Shown in pieces: positions 1-8,094 of a DNA stretch of 19,523 bases. Origin of the DNA: Acidothermales bacterium (GTDB taxonomy: Bacteria; Actinomycetota; Actinomycetes; Streptosporangiales; WHST01). Both the position numbers and the translations under genes were made by a program. The stretch spans positions 1 to 19,523 of the forward strand of contig JAFMQP010000016.1 of assembly GCA_017354575.1 (NCBI GenBank). Direction: 5' to 3'. The stretch's first letter is position 1. Each line of letters starts with the position of its first letter. Below the pieces are notes generated by a model, which was not told the DNA's origin, searched no databases, and saw nothing but the letters and a program-made list of their open reading frames with translations.

Positions 1-95
1 CCGCCGGCGTGTCCCGCGAGACCACCGACCGCGCGCTGGCCGACATGCGCGGCGCCGGCGCGGAGCTGGTGGGCACCCCGGTGGTCCGCACCTGA
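1..95 (+). CDS. C-terminal end of a cut-off gene, possibly isochorismatase-like
   Basis: An open frame reads from the window edge (first full codon at base 3) to a TGA at 93-95 and gives about 30 residues ending in GTPVVRT. The piece contains ETTDRALADMRGAGAELVG, which resembles the last helix and strand of isochorismatase/nicotinamidase-type cysteine hydrolases. That resemblance is weak because no catalytic residue lies in the visible part. Codon positions have the GC bias of a real gene. It converges on the GH59 gene with only 32 bases between the stops. The call as a real gene end is fair; the family is a guess. Confidence 0.5.
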   Translation, partial: AGVSRETTDRALADMRGAGAELVGTPVVRT

Positions 96-127
96 CGCCG
101 GTGCCCCTCCCCGCCGTCACCGTGACG

Positions 128-3040
128 TCATGGTGAGTAGGCGACCGAGAGCTCGGCGGCGGAGACGTAGCCGTTCGCGCCGGTGCCCGTCAGCCGGACG
201 TAGCGTGCCGCCGTCGGATCCCAGTCGGCGTGCTTCACCTCGTCGGTGGTGGGCCAGTCGCCTGCTGCGACGTCGGTGAACGTACGGCCGTCCGCGCTCA
301 CCGCGATGTCGTAGTGCCCGACCACGCCGTTACGGTTGCCGTCCTGCCGCGGCAGGTACACCAATGCGCTCGTCGGGTACGACGAGCCGAGGTCGAGCGT
401 GATCGACTGCGGCGGCGGCTGGTACGGGCTCCACGAGGTGTGCCACATGGTGGAGCAGTTGCCGTCGATCGCCTTGCCGGCCTCGTAACCGGGCTGCTGG
501 CTGGTCGCCGTCGCGGACATGTCGCCCGACGGCACGAGGTGCGGATAGTCCGCCGGCGGCTGCGACGGCGGCGTGCCCGCGCCGAGCGACGGCAGCGGCG
601 TCGTCGACACGCCGAGCTCCGCGACCGTCGCCGAGGCCGGGCAGCCGTGCACGTCGAGCGCGACCAGCCGGACGTACCGCGCCCGCACCGGGTTCTGCCA
701 GGACGCGGTCTTGACCGCCTCGGTCGGGTCCCAGTAGCCCTCGGCCGCGGTCGCGTACGACTGCCCGTCGGCGCTCACGTCGACGCGGTACCGCGTGATC
801 TGGCCCGAGGTCTGCGCGACAGACGGCGTGTACGTGACGCCGGCGACGTCCTGCGTCCGGCCGAGGTCGAGCGTGACCGCCTGCGGCAGCGGCTGCGGCG
901 GCGCGTACTCGGACCGCCAGGTGGACCAGAGCCGGTCGTCGATCGTGTGCGACGCCGGGTACGCGTGGCCGAAGTCGTTCGCCGCGTGCTCGCTCGTGGC
1001 GGTGGCCGTCATCCCCTGGTGCGACAGCAGATGCGGCCACGGCGCGGTCGGCACCACGCTCACGTCGTCGAACTGGGCGGGCGCCCAGCCGCCGACGCGC
1101 AGGCCGATCTGCCCACTGGTGTGCGCGTCGTCGTGGACGCTCGCCAGCTCGGTGCCGTCGAGCAGCGCGGTGATCTGGTCGCCGCGGAACCGCAGCGCCA
1201 GGTGGTGCCAGGTGTCCTTCCCCGGCGCGGCCGTGCTGCCGGACGCGAGGGTGCGGTCGGCGCTCTGCGGGTCCTCGGAGAAAAGCGACCACTTCCCGTC
1301 GGACGCCAGCCGCAGGTGGTAGCCGGCGGCGTTGTGCTGCTGGCTGTCGACCCGGCCGAGCAGCTCGACGTCGTCGGCGCCGTTCAGCAGGACGTTCGCG
1401 CCCGCCTCGTAGTCGCCCCACCAGCGCGGGTCGCCGACCATGGTGGTGGCCGGCTGGACCACGCCGTGCCAGGGCAGCGGCTGCGTCGGCACGGTCTGCT
1501 CGTAGCACATGCCGCGGCGGCCCCCGGCGCACGGCTCGGCGGCGAACCCGCCGTGCACGTCGGAGAAGTAGCGGGCGATGTCACCCTGCCGGACCTGCTC
1601 GAAGTCCTGGCGGTACGGGACGGCGAGCTGCGTGCCGGGATCGGCGTCCGAGCGCGCCGTGCCCTTGTGCTGCCCGGTGGTGGTCGACACGGTGTAGACG
1701 TGGCCAGGCTCGACGTGCACGGTCACCGACCCGTCCACCGGACGGACGGCGCCGAGGTCCACGAAGTCGTCGGCGGTGCTCTTCGTGGCGACGTCGGTCG
1801 ACCAGATGTGCACGGGCTGCTGCGCGTCCAGCCCGCCGGTGACGTCCAGCCGGAACGCCTCCGGCCGGGTCTCGTCCAGCGTCTCGATGACGGTGGTGTG
1901 GTCGCCGCCGTCCGGCGCCCGCAGGCTGACGTAGCTCGCGCCGTGCTCGCTGTACCCGCTCGCGCCGTCGAGGTAGCGCCAGCCGGGCCTGGTGAACTGC
2001 GTCGTCTGCGCGTCGACCCAGATCTCCGGGCCGATCTCGTACGCGCCGGACCACGGCCGCTGCGCCTCCAGCAGCCCGGTGCCGCCGATCGGGAAGTCGT
2101 CGTACCAGGCGTCGAGCAGCGCCCAGTTGAGGTTCCCCGTGATGCGCGCGTCGATGTAGTGGCGGTTCATCGCGCGGGCCAGCGGCGCCGCGCCGACGTC
2201 GAAGTCCTGCGTGCTGTTCTCGCTGTCCCACAACGGTTTGCCGAGACCGAGCGCGGTGTCGTCGCCGTGGCAGCGGCGTTGCTCGGTACGCCACTCGCAG
2301 ACGTCGTGCTCGCCCAGGATGTCGACGGCGTCGGCGAACGTCTTGTCGCTTTGCATCGGATCCGCGACGTACCAGTAGTCGGGCGGGTTGTGGTCGTCGC
2401 TCGCCACGACCTTGACATCGGAGTAACCGTGGTCGTCGAGAGCGGCGGCCAGCTTGACGTAGAAGTCGCGGTCGTAGCCGCTCTCGTTGCCGCCGCCGAG
2501 GTAGTCGACGTCGAAGCCGTTGGCCTTCGCGCAGCGAAGCCAGCTCAGCAGGTACGGCACACGGTCCGCGGACCAGTAGCCGCCGCTGAACCAGCCGGGC
2601 GCTCCCCAGGCCAGGCCGTAGAAGCGGATGTTCGGGTTGCGGGCCTTGGCCTCCCGCATCAGCCACCACTCGTAGCCGCGGTGACAGTCGACGGAGTCGG
2701 GGGTGCGCATGTGGCTCGGCTCCGCGCCCTCGGTGGCGTCGACGTCGCCGCCGATCTCGACCTTCAGGATGTCGAGAGAGGCGCCGTACCCGGGACGGAA
2801 CAGGTAGTCGAGGATCTGGCTGCGCTCGGGCTCGGGATAGTCGAGCAACAGCCGCGACGAGCCGCCCGCGCTGACGCCGCCGACGCCGTCGAACGTGCGC
2901 CCCTGGTCGCGCCCGTCGAGCGTGACGACCTGCGGCTCGGCGGCGGTGGCCTGCCGGTGCACCGCGTCGACGGCCAGGGCGAGCGTCGCGACGAGGGCAA
3001 CAAGCGCGGCGAGCGCCACGATCCGGGACCGGTGGGACAT
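128..3040 (-). CDS. Secreted GH59 galactocerebrosidase-like glycosidase with two F5/8C domains
   Basis: The 970-residue product resembles animal galactosylceramidase (GALC), which removes beta-galactose from galactolipids. Residues 1-34 are a signal peptide with a hydrophobic core (IVALAALVALVATLALAV). The GH59 barrel spans about 36-340 and carries the family signatures FDGVGGVSAGG, YPEPERSQILDYLF and LKVEIGGD. Putative acid/base Glu186 sits in GGGNES and putative nucleophile Glu274 in LWDSENS, matching GALC Glu182 and Glu258. A beta-sandwich follows to about 490, then a lectin/LamG-like domain (about 490-665). Two F5/8 type C (CBM32-like) domains lie at about 667-812 and 833-970, split by a Pro-rich linker. 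The start at 3040 was chosen because GAGGAGG lies 8 bases upstream and the signal peptide begins there; an upstream in-frame extension to 3136 lacks both features. The real substrate may be another galactoside. Family confidence is high. Confidence 0.9.
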   Translation of the reverse strand: MSHRSRIVALAALVALVATLALAVDAVHRQATAAEPQVVTLDGRDQGRTFDGVGGVSAGGSSRLLLDYPEPERSQILDYLFRPGYGASLDILKVEIGGDVDATEGAEPSHMRTPDSVDCHRGYEWWLMREAKARNPNIRFYGLAWGAPGWFSGGYWSADRVPYLLSWLRCAKANGFDVDYLGGGNESGYDRDFYVKLAAALDDHGYSDVKVVASDDHNPPDYWYVADPMQSDKTFADAVDILGEHDVCEWRTEQRRCHGDDTALGLGKPLWDSENSTQDFDVGAAPLARAMNRHYIDARITGNLNWALLDAWYDDFPIGGTGLLEAQRPWSGAYEIGPEIWVDAQTTQFTRPGWRYLDGASGYSEHGASYVSLRAPDGGDHTTVIETLDETRPEAFRLDVTGGLDAQQPVHIWSTDVATKSTADDFVDLGAVRPVDGSVTVHVEPGHVYTVSTTTGQHKGTARSDADPGTQLAVPYRQDFEQVRQGDIARYFSDVHGGFAAEPCAGGRRGMCYEQTVPTQPLPWHGVVQPATTMVGDPRWWGDYEAGANVLLNGADDVELLGRVDSQQHNAAGYHLRLASDGKWSLFSEDPQSADRTLASGSTAAPGKDTWHHLALRFRGDQITALLDGTELASVHDDAHTSGQIGLRVGGWAPAQFDDVSVVPTAPWPHLLSHQGMTATATSEHAANDFGHAYPASHTIDDRLWSTWRSEYAPPQPLPQAVTLDLGRTQDVAGVTYTPSVAQTSGQITRYRVDVSADGQSYATAAEGYWDPTEAVKTASWQNPVRARYVRLVALDVHGCPASATVAELGVSTTPLPSLGAGTPPSQPPADYPHLVPSGDMSATATSQQPGYEAGKAIDGNCSTMWHTSWSPYQPPPQSITLDLGSSYPTSALVYLPRQDGNRNGVVGHYDIAVSADGRTFTDVAAGDWPTTDEVKHADWDPTAARYVRLTGTGANGYVSAAELSVAYSP

Positions 3041-3117
3041 GCGCGGTGCCTCCTCGTCGCCCGAGTGCCGTGACCCGTCGTCGACCAGCGTGGCGGGAAC
3101 GGGACGCGTCGCACAGC

Positions 3118-3137
3118 AAAAAGCATTAAAAAGCACT
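3118..3137. repeat. AT-rich tandem 10-base repeat in the GH59/FAD-oxidase divergent region
   Basis: Two adjacent 10-base units, AAAAAGCATT (3118-3127) and AAAAAGCACT (3128-3137), differ at one base. They form a strikingly AT-rich island in very GC-rich DNA, about 80 bases upstream of both the GH59 start (3040) and the FAD oxidoreductase start (3219). Read on the minus strand it contains TTTAAT, a fair -10 hexamer, but no convincing -35 at 16-18 bases. A promoter or operator shared by the divergent genes is inferred from position and composition only. Confidence 0.4.
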
Positions 3138-3218
3138 TAACGTGGTCGGAGATCCGCAGGGGACGGCAGCGCGTGACGGCGGCGGCGGGTCGTCGGGGGC
3201 GGCCGGTACGGTGCCGGC

Positions 3219-4319
3219 ATGCGGGTCGTCGTCATCGGTGCGGGAATCGTCGGGGCCAGCGCCGCCCGTCACCTCGCCGAGGCGGGGTCCGACGTCCACA
3301 TGGTGGACACCGGCGGCGACGGGCAGGCCACCGCCGCCGGCGCCGGCATCGTGTTCCCGTACCAGCTCGGCGACCGTCCGAGCGGCTGGGAGCCGCTGGT
3401 GGCACCCGCGCTGGACCACTGGGCACAGGTTGTCGACCCGTTCGGTGCGGCAGCGGGCGTCGCCGCGGTCGGCATCGTCAACGTCGGCCCGGACGGGCCC
3501 GACCTCCGCGCCGTCATGACGTTCCTCGACGCCCTGCGCGAGCGGCGGGGCGGCGTGCCGCTGCCCGACACCGAGTGGCTCGACACCGGCGTGCCCGCGC
3601 GACGGTTCCCGCCGCTGCGGCGCGATCTCGCCGGCATCGCGTCCCCCGGCGTGCGCCGCGTCGACGGGCGCACGCTGCGGGACCACCTGCTCGCGCTCGC
3701 CGAGGCGAACGGGGCACGACGGGTGACCGGTGCCGCGACCCTGGCCGCCGGAGCCGACGGCGTCGTCGTGGCCGTGGACGGCGAGCGGCTTCCCGCCGAC
3801 ACTGTCGTCGCGGCCGCGGGCGCGTGGTCGGCACGGCTCTGCGAACCGGTGGGGCTCGCGCTGCCCGTCGTGCCGGTACGCGGCCAGGTCCTGCACGTCG
3901 ACCTGCCGGACGGCGACACCTCCGGTTGGCCGATGATCCGCGCCGGTGAGAGGCACTACCTGCTCGCGTTCCCCGGCGGCCGGGTGGTGAGCGGCGCCAC
4001 CCACGAGCCGGACGCCGGGTTCGAGCACCGCGCCACGGCGGGCGCCGTCCGGCACCTGCTAGCCGACGCGCTCGCGGTCGCTCCCGGGCTCGCCGACGCG
4101 ACGTTCGCCGAGGTGCGGGTGGGGTTCCGGCCCGTGAGCACCGACGGGCTGCCGGTGCTCGGCCGGGTGTCCCGGCTGCCGAACCTCGTCGTCGCGACCG
4201 GTCTCGGCGCCAACGGCCTCACCTTCGGTCCGTCTGCCGGCGCCCTGGCCGCCGAGCTCGCTCTCGGCCGCGAGCCGGACGTCGACCTGGCGGCGTTCCG
4301 CCCCGATCGGACGCCTTGA
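3219..4319 (+). CDS. FAD-dependent oxidoreductase of the glycine/D-amino-acid oxidase (DAO) family
   Basis: The 366-residue protein begins with a Rossmann FAD-binding motif, MRVVVIGAGIVGASAARHL (GxGxxG at 8-13), followed by an Asp (VDTGG) that would bind the adenosine ribose. The mid-region VVPVRGQVLHVDLP and the C-terminal GFRPVSTDGLPVLGRV and GLGANGLTFGPSAG are typical of DAO-family enzymes, which oxidise amines or amino acids using FAD. No signal peptide or membrane segment is seen, so it is probably cytoplasmic. The ATG at 3219 directly precedes the FAD motif, although no good ribosome site is visible, so initiation may be leaderless or weak. It is divergent from the GH59 gene. The substrate cannot be read from sequence. 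Confidence 0.88.
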   Translation: MRVVVIGAGIVGASAARHLAEAGSDVHMVDTGGDGQATAAGAGIVFPYQLGDRPSGWEPLVAPALDHWAQVVDPFGAAAGVAAVGIVNVGPDGPDLRAVMTFLDALRERRGGVPLPDTEWLDTGVPARRFPPLRRDLAGIASPGVRRVDGRTLRDHLLALAEANGARRVTGAATLAAGADGVVVAVDGERLPADTVVAAAGAWSARLCEPVGLALPVVPVRGQVLHVDLPDGDTSGWPMIRAGERHYLLAFPGGRVVSGATHEPDAGFEHRATAGAVRHLLADALAVAPGLADATFAEVRVGFRPVSTDGLPVLGRVSRLPNLVVATGLGANGLTFGPSAGALAAELALGREPDVDLAAFRPDRTP

Positions 4320-4328
4320 CCGGCGCCT

Positions 4329-4343
4329 GCCGGCTCATCCGGC
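4329..4343. terminator. Short hairpin between convergent genes
   Basis: GCCGG-CTCAT-CCGGC forms a perfect 5-base-pair stem with a 5-base loop in the 37 bases between the convergent stops of the FAD oxidoreductase and DUF3039 genes. There is no T-run on either side. It may help termination, but the stem is short and such palindromes are common at this GC content. Confidence 0.25.
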
Positions 4344-4356
4344 GGTCATGGCTGGT

Positions 4357-4626
4357 TCACTCGCCCTCGCCGCCGTTGCCCGGCAGCGACTCCCAGATCT
4401 CCTTGCACTCCGGACACACGGGGAACCGGCTCGGGTCGCGGCTGGGCACCCAGACCTTGCCGCACAGCGCGACGAGCGGCGTACCCGTGACGGACGACTC
4501 CACGATCTTGTCCCTGCGGACGTAGTGGGCGAACCGTTCGTGGTCGCCGTCGCCGTGCGACAGTCGCTCGTCGACGTCGCCGTCGGGAAGGACGGTGGTC
4601 TGTCGCTGCGTCTCTACCGGTGACAT
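4357..4626 (-). CDS. DUF3039 protein
   Basis: The 89-residue product matches the small actinobacterial DUF3039 family: GDHERFAHYVRRDKIVES, then TGTPLVALCGKVWVPSRDP and FPVCPECKEIWESLP. The Cys residues in LCGK and CPEC suggest a metal-binding or zinc-ribbon-like site, but no function is established. The start at 4626 (MSPVETQ) was preferred to an upstream in-frame one because the extension to 4728 overlaps the AlgH gene and is unlike the family. No strong ribosome site precedes it. It is the last gene of a minus-strand run, 23 bases after the YqgE/AlgH stop, so co-transcription with malic enzyme and AlgH is likely. It ends in an acidic GNGGEGE tail. Confidence 0.85.
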   Translation of the reverse strand: MSPVETQRQTTVLPDGDVDERLSHGDGDHERFAHYVRRDKIVESSVTGTPLVALCGKVWVPSRDPSRFPVCPECKEIWESLPGNGGEGE

Positions 4627-4649
4627 GTGATCGAGTCTAACCGCGGGTG

Positions 4650-5219
4650 TCAGTTCTGCGTCGGGTCCTGTGGATAGGTCGCGACCAGGGCGAGGTCGCC
4701 CGGCTGCCGGCGCAGCACGTCGTGCCACAGCCGGTTCGGCACCGAGGTGAACGGGTCGCTGCCCTCGGCCTCGACGACGTACCAGGCGCCCTCCTCGATC
4801 TCCGCCTCGAGCTGGCCCGCGTCCCAGCCGGCGTAGCCGGCGAAGATGCGCAGCGACGAGATCTCCGCGGCGAGCAGCTCGGGGGGCGCGTCGAGGTCGA
4901 CCAGCCCGAGCGTGCGGGTCTGCCCGGCCTCGATGCGCCGCCAGCCGAGCGGCTCGTCGTCGCCGTCGAGGGACATGACGCCGGCGACCGCGAGCGCGCT
5001 GTCGAGCGCGACCGGCCCGCCCTGGAACATCACCTGTGGTCCCGTCGCGAGCTCGCCCCAGGTGGACAGCACGTCCGAGACGCGCACCTCGGTGGGCCGG
5101 TTGAGGACGACACCGAGCGTGCCCGCCGCCTCGTGCTCCACGACGAGGACGACCGTGCGAGCGAAGTTCTCGTCGTTCAGCAGCGGCGTGGCGACGAGCA
5201 GGTTGCCGGTGAGGTCCAC
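4650..5219 (-). CDS. YqgE/AlgH family protein (UPF0301)
   Basis: The 189-residue product has the usual length and marks of the YqgE/AlgH family: GNLLVATPLLNDENFARTVV at the N-terminus, then GTLGVVLNRPTE, FQGGPV and the C-terminal RIFAGYAGWDAGQLEAEI and NRLWHDVL. The biochemical role is not settled; AlgH in Pseudomonas affects alginate regulation, which need not apply here. Translation appears to start at GTG 5219; nearby ATG codons at 5227 and 5230 are out of frame. The gene follows malic enzyme with a 7-base gap, so the two are almost certainly one transcript. Confidence 0.9.
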   Translation of the reverse strand: MDLTGNLLVATPLLNDENFARTVVLVVEHEAAGTLGVVLNRPTEVRVSDVLSTWGELATGPQVMFQGGPVALDSALAVAGVMSLDGDDEPLGWRRIEAGQTRTLGLVDLDAPPELLAAEISSLRIFAGYAGWDAGQLEAEIEEGAWYVVEAEGSDPFTSVPNRLWHDVLRRQPGDLALVATYPQDPTQN

Positions 5220-5226
5220 ACGTCCA

Positions 5227-6642
5227 TCATGGCAGCGTCACCGGGCTGGTACGACCGTTCTCCTCCGCGGCCTTCTGGACCGCGCCCGCGACCGTCGCCG
5301 CGAGGTTGGGGTGGAAGACGCTCGGGATGATGTAGGACGGGTTCAGCTCCTCGTCGCTGACCGCGTCACCGAGGGCGTGCGCCGCCGCGACCATCATCGA
5401 TGTCGGGACCTCGTCGAGGCCGGCGTCGAGCAGCCCGCGGAACATGCCGGGGAAGACGAGCACGTTGTTGATCTGGTTGGGGTAGTCGCTGCGTCCGGTC
5501 GCGACGATCGACGCGTGCTCCAGCGCGACCGCCGGGTCGACCTCGGGATCGGGGTTGGCGAGCGCGAACACGACCGCGCCGTCGGCCATCGTCGCGACGT
5601 CGTCACCGGTCAGGATGTTCGGCGCGGACAGGCCGATGAACACGTCCGCGCCCGCGACCGCCCCGTGCAGGTCGCCGGCGTAGCCGTCGGCGTTGGTGTG
5701 CTCGACGATCCAGCGCAACCCCTCGTCGAGGTCGTCCCGTCCCGGGTGCAGGGCGCCGTGCACGTCGCACACCACGACCTGCTTCGCGCCCGCGGCGAGC
5801 AGCAGCTTGAGCACCGCCGTACCCGCCGCCCCTGCGCCGGACATGGTGATGCGGACGTCGGCGAGGTCCTTGCCCACGCAGCGCAACGCGTTCTTCAACG
5901 CGGCCAGCACGGCGATCGCGGTGCCGTGCTGGTCGTCGTGGAAGACAGGGACGTCCAGCGCCTCGCGCAGCCGGCGTTCGATCTCGAAGCAGCGCGGCGC
6001 CGCGATGTCCTCGAGGTTGACGCCGCCGAACCCGGTGGCGATGGCACGGACGATGAGCACGATCTCGTCGGTGTCCTGCGTGTCGAGGCAGATCGGCCAC
6101 GCGTCGATGTCGGCGAACTGCTTGAACAGCGCGGCCTTGCCCTCCATCACCGGCAACGCCGCGACCGGACCCACGTTGCCGAGCCCGAGCACCGCGGAGC
6201 CGTCGGTGACGACCGCGACGGTGTTGCGCTTGATGGTGAGCCGGCGCGCGTCCTCGGGGTTGCGGGCGAGGGCGAGGCTCACCCGGCCGACGCCGGGCGT
6301 GTACGCCATCGACAGGTCGTCGCGGTTGCGCAGCGGGACCTTCGAGCGCATCTCGATCTTGCCGCCGAGGTGGAGCAGGAACGTCCGGTCGCTGACCTTG
6401 TGCACCAGCACCTCGGGCAGCGCCCGGATCGCCTCCACCACGGCGTCGGCGTGGTCGGTGTCACGGCACTGGCAGGTGACGTCGATGCGCAGCCGCTCGT
6501 GGCCCGAACGGGTGACGTCGAGTGCCGTGACGACGCCGCCGGAACGCTCGACGGTGTTCGTCAGGATGCCCACCATGTTGCCCCGCGCCGGCACCTCGAG
6601 CCGGACGATGATGGAGTACGAGACGCTGGGGTTTGGCGCCAT
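5227..6642 (-). CDS. Malic enzyme with N-terminal ACT-like domain
   Basis: The 471-residue enzyme would decarboxylate malate to pyruvate with reduction of NAD(P). An N-terminal ACT-like regulatory domain (about 8-80, YSIIVRLEVPARGNMVGIL) precedes the malic fold. Catalytic-region motifs are visible: AYTPGVGRVS with Tyr114, MEGKAALFKQFADIDAWPI with Lys169, and the metal-binding VFHDDQHGTA around Asp236-237. A Rossmann GAGAAG lies at 269-274 and NPDPEVDP near the C-terminus. The start at 6642 is supported by AGGAAGGA five bases upstream; the upstream in-frame extension to 6729 has no such support. Cofactor preference cannot be settled by eye. It leads a likely operon with YqgE/AlgH and DUF3039 protein and is divergent from the RDD gene. 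Confidence 0.93.
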   Translation of the reverse strand: MAPNPSVSYSIIVRLEVPARGNMVGILTNTVERSGGVVTALDVTRSGHERLRIDVTCQCRDTDHADAVVEAIRALPEVLVHKVSDRTFLLHLGGKIEMRSKVPLRNRDDLSMAYTPGVGRVSLALARNPEDARRLTIKRNTVAVVTDGSAVLGLGNVGPVAALPVMEGKAALFKQFADIDAWPICLDTQDTDEIVLIVRAIATGFGGVNLEDIAAPRCFEIERRLREALDVPVFHDDQHGTAIAVLAALKNALRCVGKDLADVRITMSGAGAAGTAVLKLLLAAGAKQVVVCDVHGALHPGRDDLDEGLRWIVEHTNADGYAGDLHGAVAGADVFIGLSAPNILTGDDVATMADGAVVFALANPDPEVDPAVALEHASIVATGRSDYPNQINNVLVFPGMFRGLLDAGLDEVPTSMMVAAAHALGDAVSDEELNPSYIIPSVFHPNLAATVAGAVQKAAEENGRTSPVTLP

Positions 6643-6746
6643 GGCCGTCCTTCCTGCCACTTGGGTGTCCTCATGGTGCCACGGCGGCCGAGCGCGCCAG
6701 GTACGGTATTGCGGACGTGGACGAGGCACGGACGGAGAGGGCGCGG

Positions 6747-7385
6747 ATGTCCCTACTGACCCTCAGCACCCCGCCGCCCGCCGACCTCGCGCCGCGGTGG
6801 CGCCGGCTCTGCGCGTACCTCGTCGACCTCGTGCTGCTGTCGGTGGTCACCTCACCGCTGCTCGTGCCCGCCGCCGGCCGGCAGGCGCACCACGTCGAGC
6901 AGCTGGAGAAGGCGCTGAGCGACCCTGCCCTCCACGTCACCCCGGTGCCGTACTGGGCGACGAGCTGGTTCGTCGCGATCGTCACGGCCGTGGTTTTCGC
7001 GCTCTACCGCGTGCCGCAGGAGGCGGTCGCGGGGCGGACGCTCGGCCACCGGCTGTTCGGACTGCGGGTGGTGCGCTACGACGGCGACCGCAGGATCGGC
7101 CTGGGCTGGGCGCTCGCGCGCTACGGCGTCTTCTACGGCGTCAACGTGATCCCGTACGCGGGGCCGATCTTCACCGTCGTCAACTACCTCTGGTGCGTCT
7201 TCGACCGCTACTACCACCAGTGCCTGCACGACAAGGTCGCTGGCACGTTCGTGCTGCACCCGTCCGGCCGCCGCCTCGCCGCACGGCCGCCGTCCGACGG
7301 CTCGGTGGTGCCGCCCAACGAGCGGATCTACCCGCCGCTGCCGCCGGAACGCCGAGCGCCGACGCCGCCGGGCGCGCCCCGCTAG
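6747..7385 (+). CDS. RDD family membrane protein
   Basis: The 212-residue protein has the RDD layout: RWRRLCAYLVDLVLLSVV as the first membrane segment with its Arg and Asp, a second segment near WFVAIVTAVVFALY, then RTLGHRLFGLRVVRYDG and a last hydrophobic stretch around VNVIPYAGPIFTVVNYLW. A Pro-rich cytoplasmic tail follows. RDD proteins are integral membrane proteins, some linked to ion transport, but the function here is unknown. ATG 6747 was chosen because GGAGAGG lies about 6 bases before it; a GTG at 6717 would add ten residues. The gene is divergent from malic enzyme and ends 5 bases before the convergent kinase-like gene. Confidence 0.85.
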   Translation: MSLLTLSTPPPADLAPRWRRLCAYLVDLVLLSVVTSPLLVPAAGRQAHHVEQLEKALSDPALHVTPVPYWATSWFVAIVTAVVFALYRVPQEAVAGRTLGHRLFGLRVVRYDGDRRIGLGWALARYGVFYGVNVIPYAGPIFTVVNYLWCVFDRYYHQCLHDKVAGTFVLHPSGRRLAARPPSDGSVVPPNERIYPPLPPERRAPTPPGAPR

Positions 7386-7390
7386 CGACG

Positions 7391-8068
7391 TCAGGAGGAC
7401 GCCGGTACGGCGGACTTCGCCGCCAGCACGATCATCTCGACGACCTGGTCGACCGGCACGAGCGTGCTGTCGACGACCAGGTGGTAGAGCTTCGGGTCGT
7501 CCGGGTCGATGCGGTAGAAGTGCTTGACGTACGCCGTACGCGCGCGGTCGGAGTCCTCGAGCTGGCTCCGGGCGAGCCTCTCGTCCATGCCGGTGGTACG
7601 CATCACCCGCACGATCCTGGCCTCCTTGCCGCCGCGTAGCCGCACGTGCAGCGCGTCCGGCACGTCGGCCAGCACGATCGCGGCGGCGCGGCCGAGCAGC
7701 ACGCCACCCGAGCTCGCGGCGACCTCGCGGATCGCGCGCTCGGTGCGGGCGACGAACTCGTCCTCGGAGACGAGGTCGCCGACCGGGAGGTACGCCTCCA
7801 TGCCGCCGAGCGTGACGTTCGGCAGCCGCGCCGCACCGGCGAGCAGCCGGCCGAGACCGTGCTCGGCGCGGCCGTCGTGGGCGAGGGCCGACTCGAGCGA
7901 GCAACCGATGTCGTGGGCGACGCTCTCCGGGATGGCCCGGTCGACGAACGGCAGCCCGAGCCGCTCCGCGACCCGCGGCGCCACCACGCTGCCGCCTGCG
8001 CCGTACTCTGCCGAGATCGTGACGACCCGCACGGATCCGACCGCCTTCTTCGCCGCGGTTTCTGGCAT
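7391..8068 (-). CDS. Cytidylate kinase-like family protein
   Basis: The 225-residue product begins with a nucleotide-binding motif, VVTISAEYGAGGSVVAPRVA, typical of the cytidylate kinase-like family that replaces the classical P-loop with EYGSGG-type sequence. LGLPFVDRAIPE follows, then GGVLLGRAAAIVLAD, an Arg-rich lid (RVMRTTGMDERLARSQLEDSDR) and YRIDPDDPKLYHLVVDST, all characteristic. It probably phosphorylates a nucleotide or small molecule, but canonical CMP kinase activity is not implied. ATG 8068 was chosen; the ribosome site is weak, and an internal GTG about residue 13 is a possible alternative start. It follows the DUF84 gene by 26 bases on the same strand. Confidence 0.85.
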   Translation of the reverse strand: MPETAAKKAVGSVRVVTISAEYGAGGSVVAPRVAERLGLPFVDRAIPESVAHDIGCSLESALAHDGRAEHGLGRLLAGAARLPNVTLGGMEAYLPVGDLVSEDEFVARTERAIREVAASSGGVLLGRAAAIVLADVPDALHVRLRGGKEARIVRVMRTTGMDERLARSQLEDSDRARTAYVKHFYRIDPDDPKLYHLVVDSTLVPVDQVVEMIVLAAKSAVPASS

Positions 8069-8094
8069 ACCGAACGGTAACCGGTCGGGCGGCG

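Noticed and set aside
115..127. CGTCAC-C-GTGACG palindrome between the first two convergent genes as a terminator
   Set aside because: The loop would be one base and no T-run follows, so it cannot form a normal terminator hairpin.
230..3073. A 947-residue plus-strand open frame antisense to the GH59 gene
   Set aside because: It is Arg/Val-rich low-complexity sequence with no motif, as expected for the shadow of a GC-rich gene. The minus-strand frame has clear GH59 and F5/8C signatures.
4846..6759. A 637-residue plus-strand open frame across the AlgH and malic enzyme genes
   Set aside because: Composition is Asp/Arg/Val-heavy with no domain, while the minus strand carries two conserved families.
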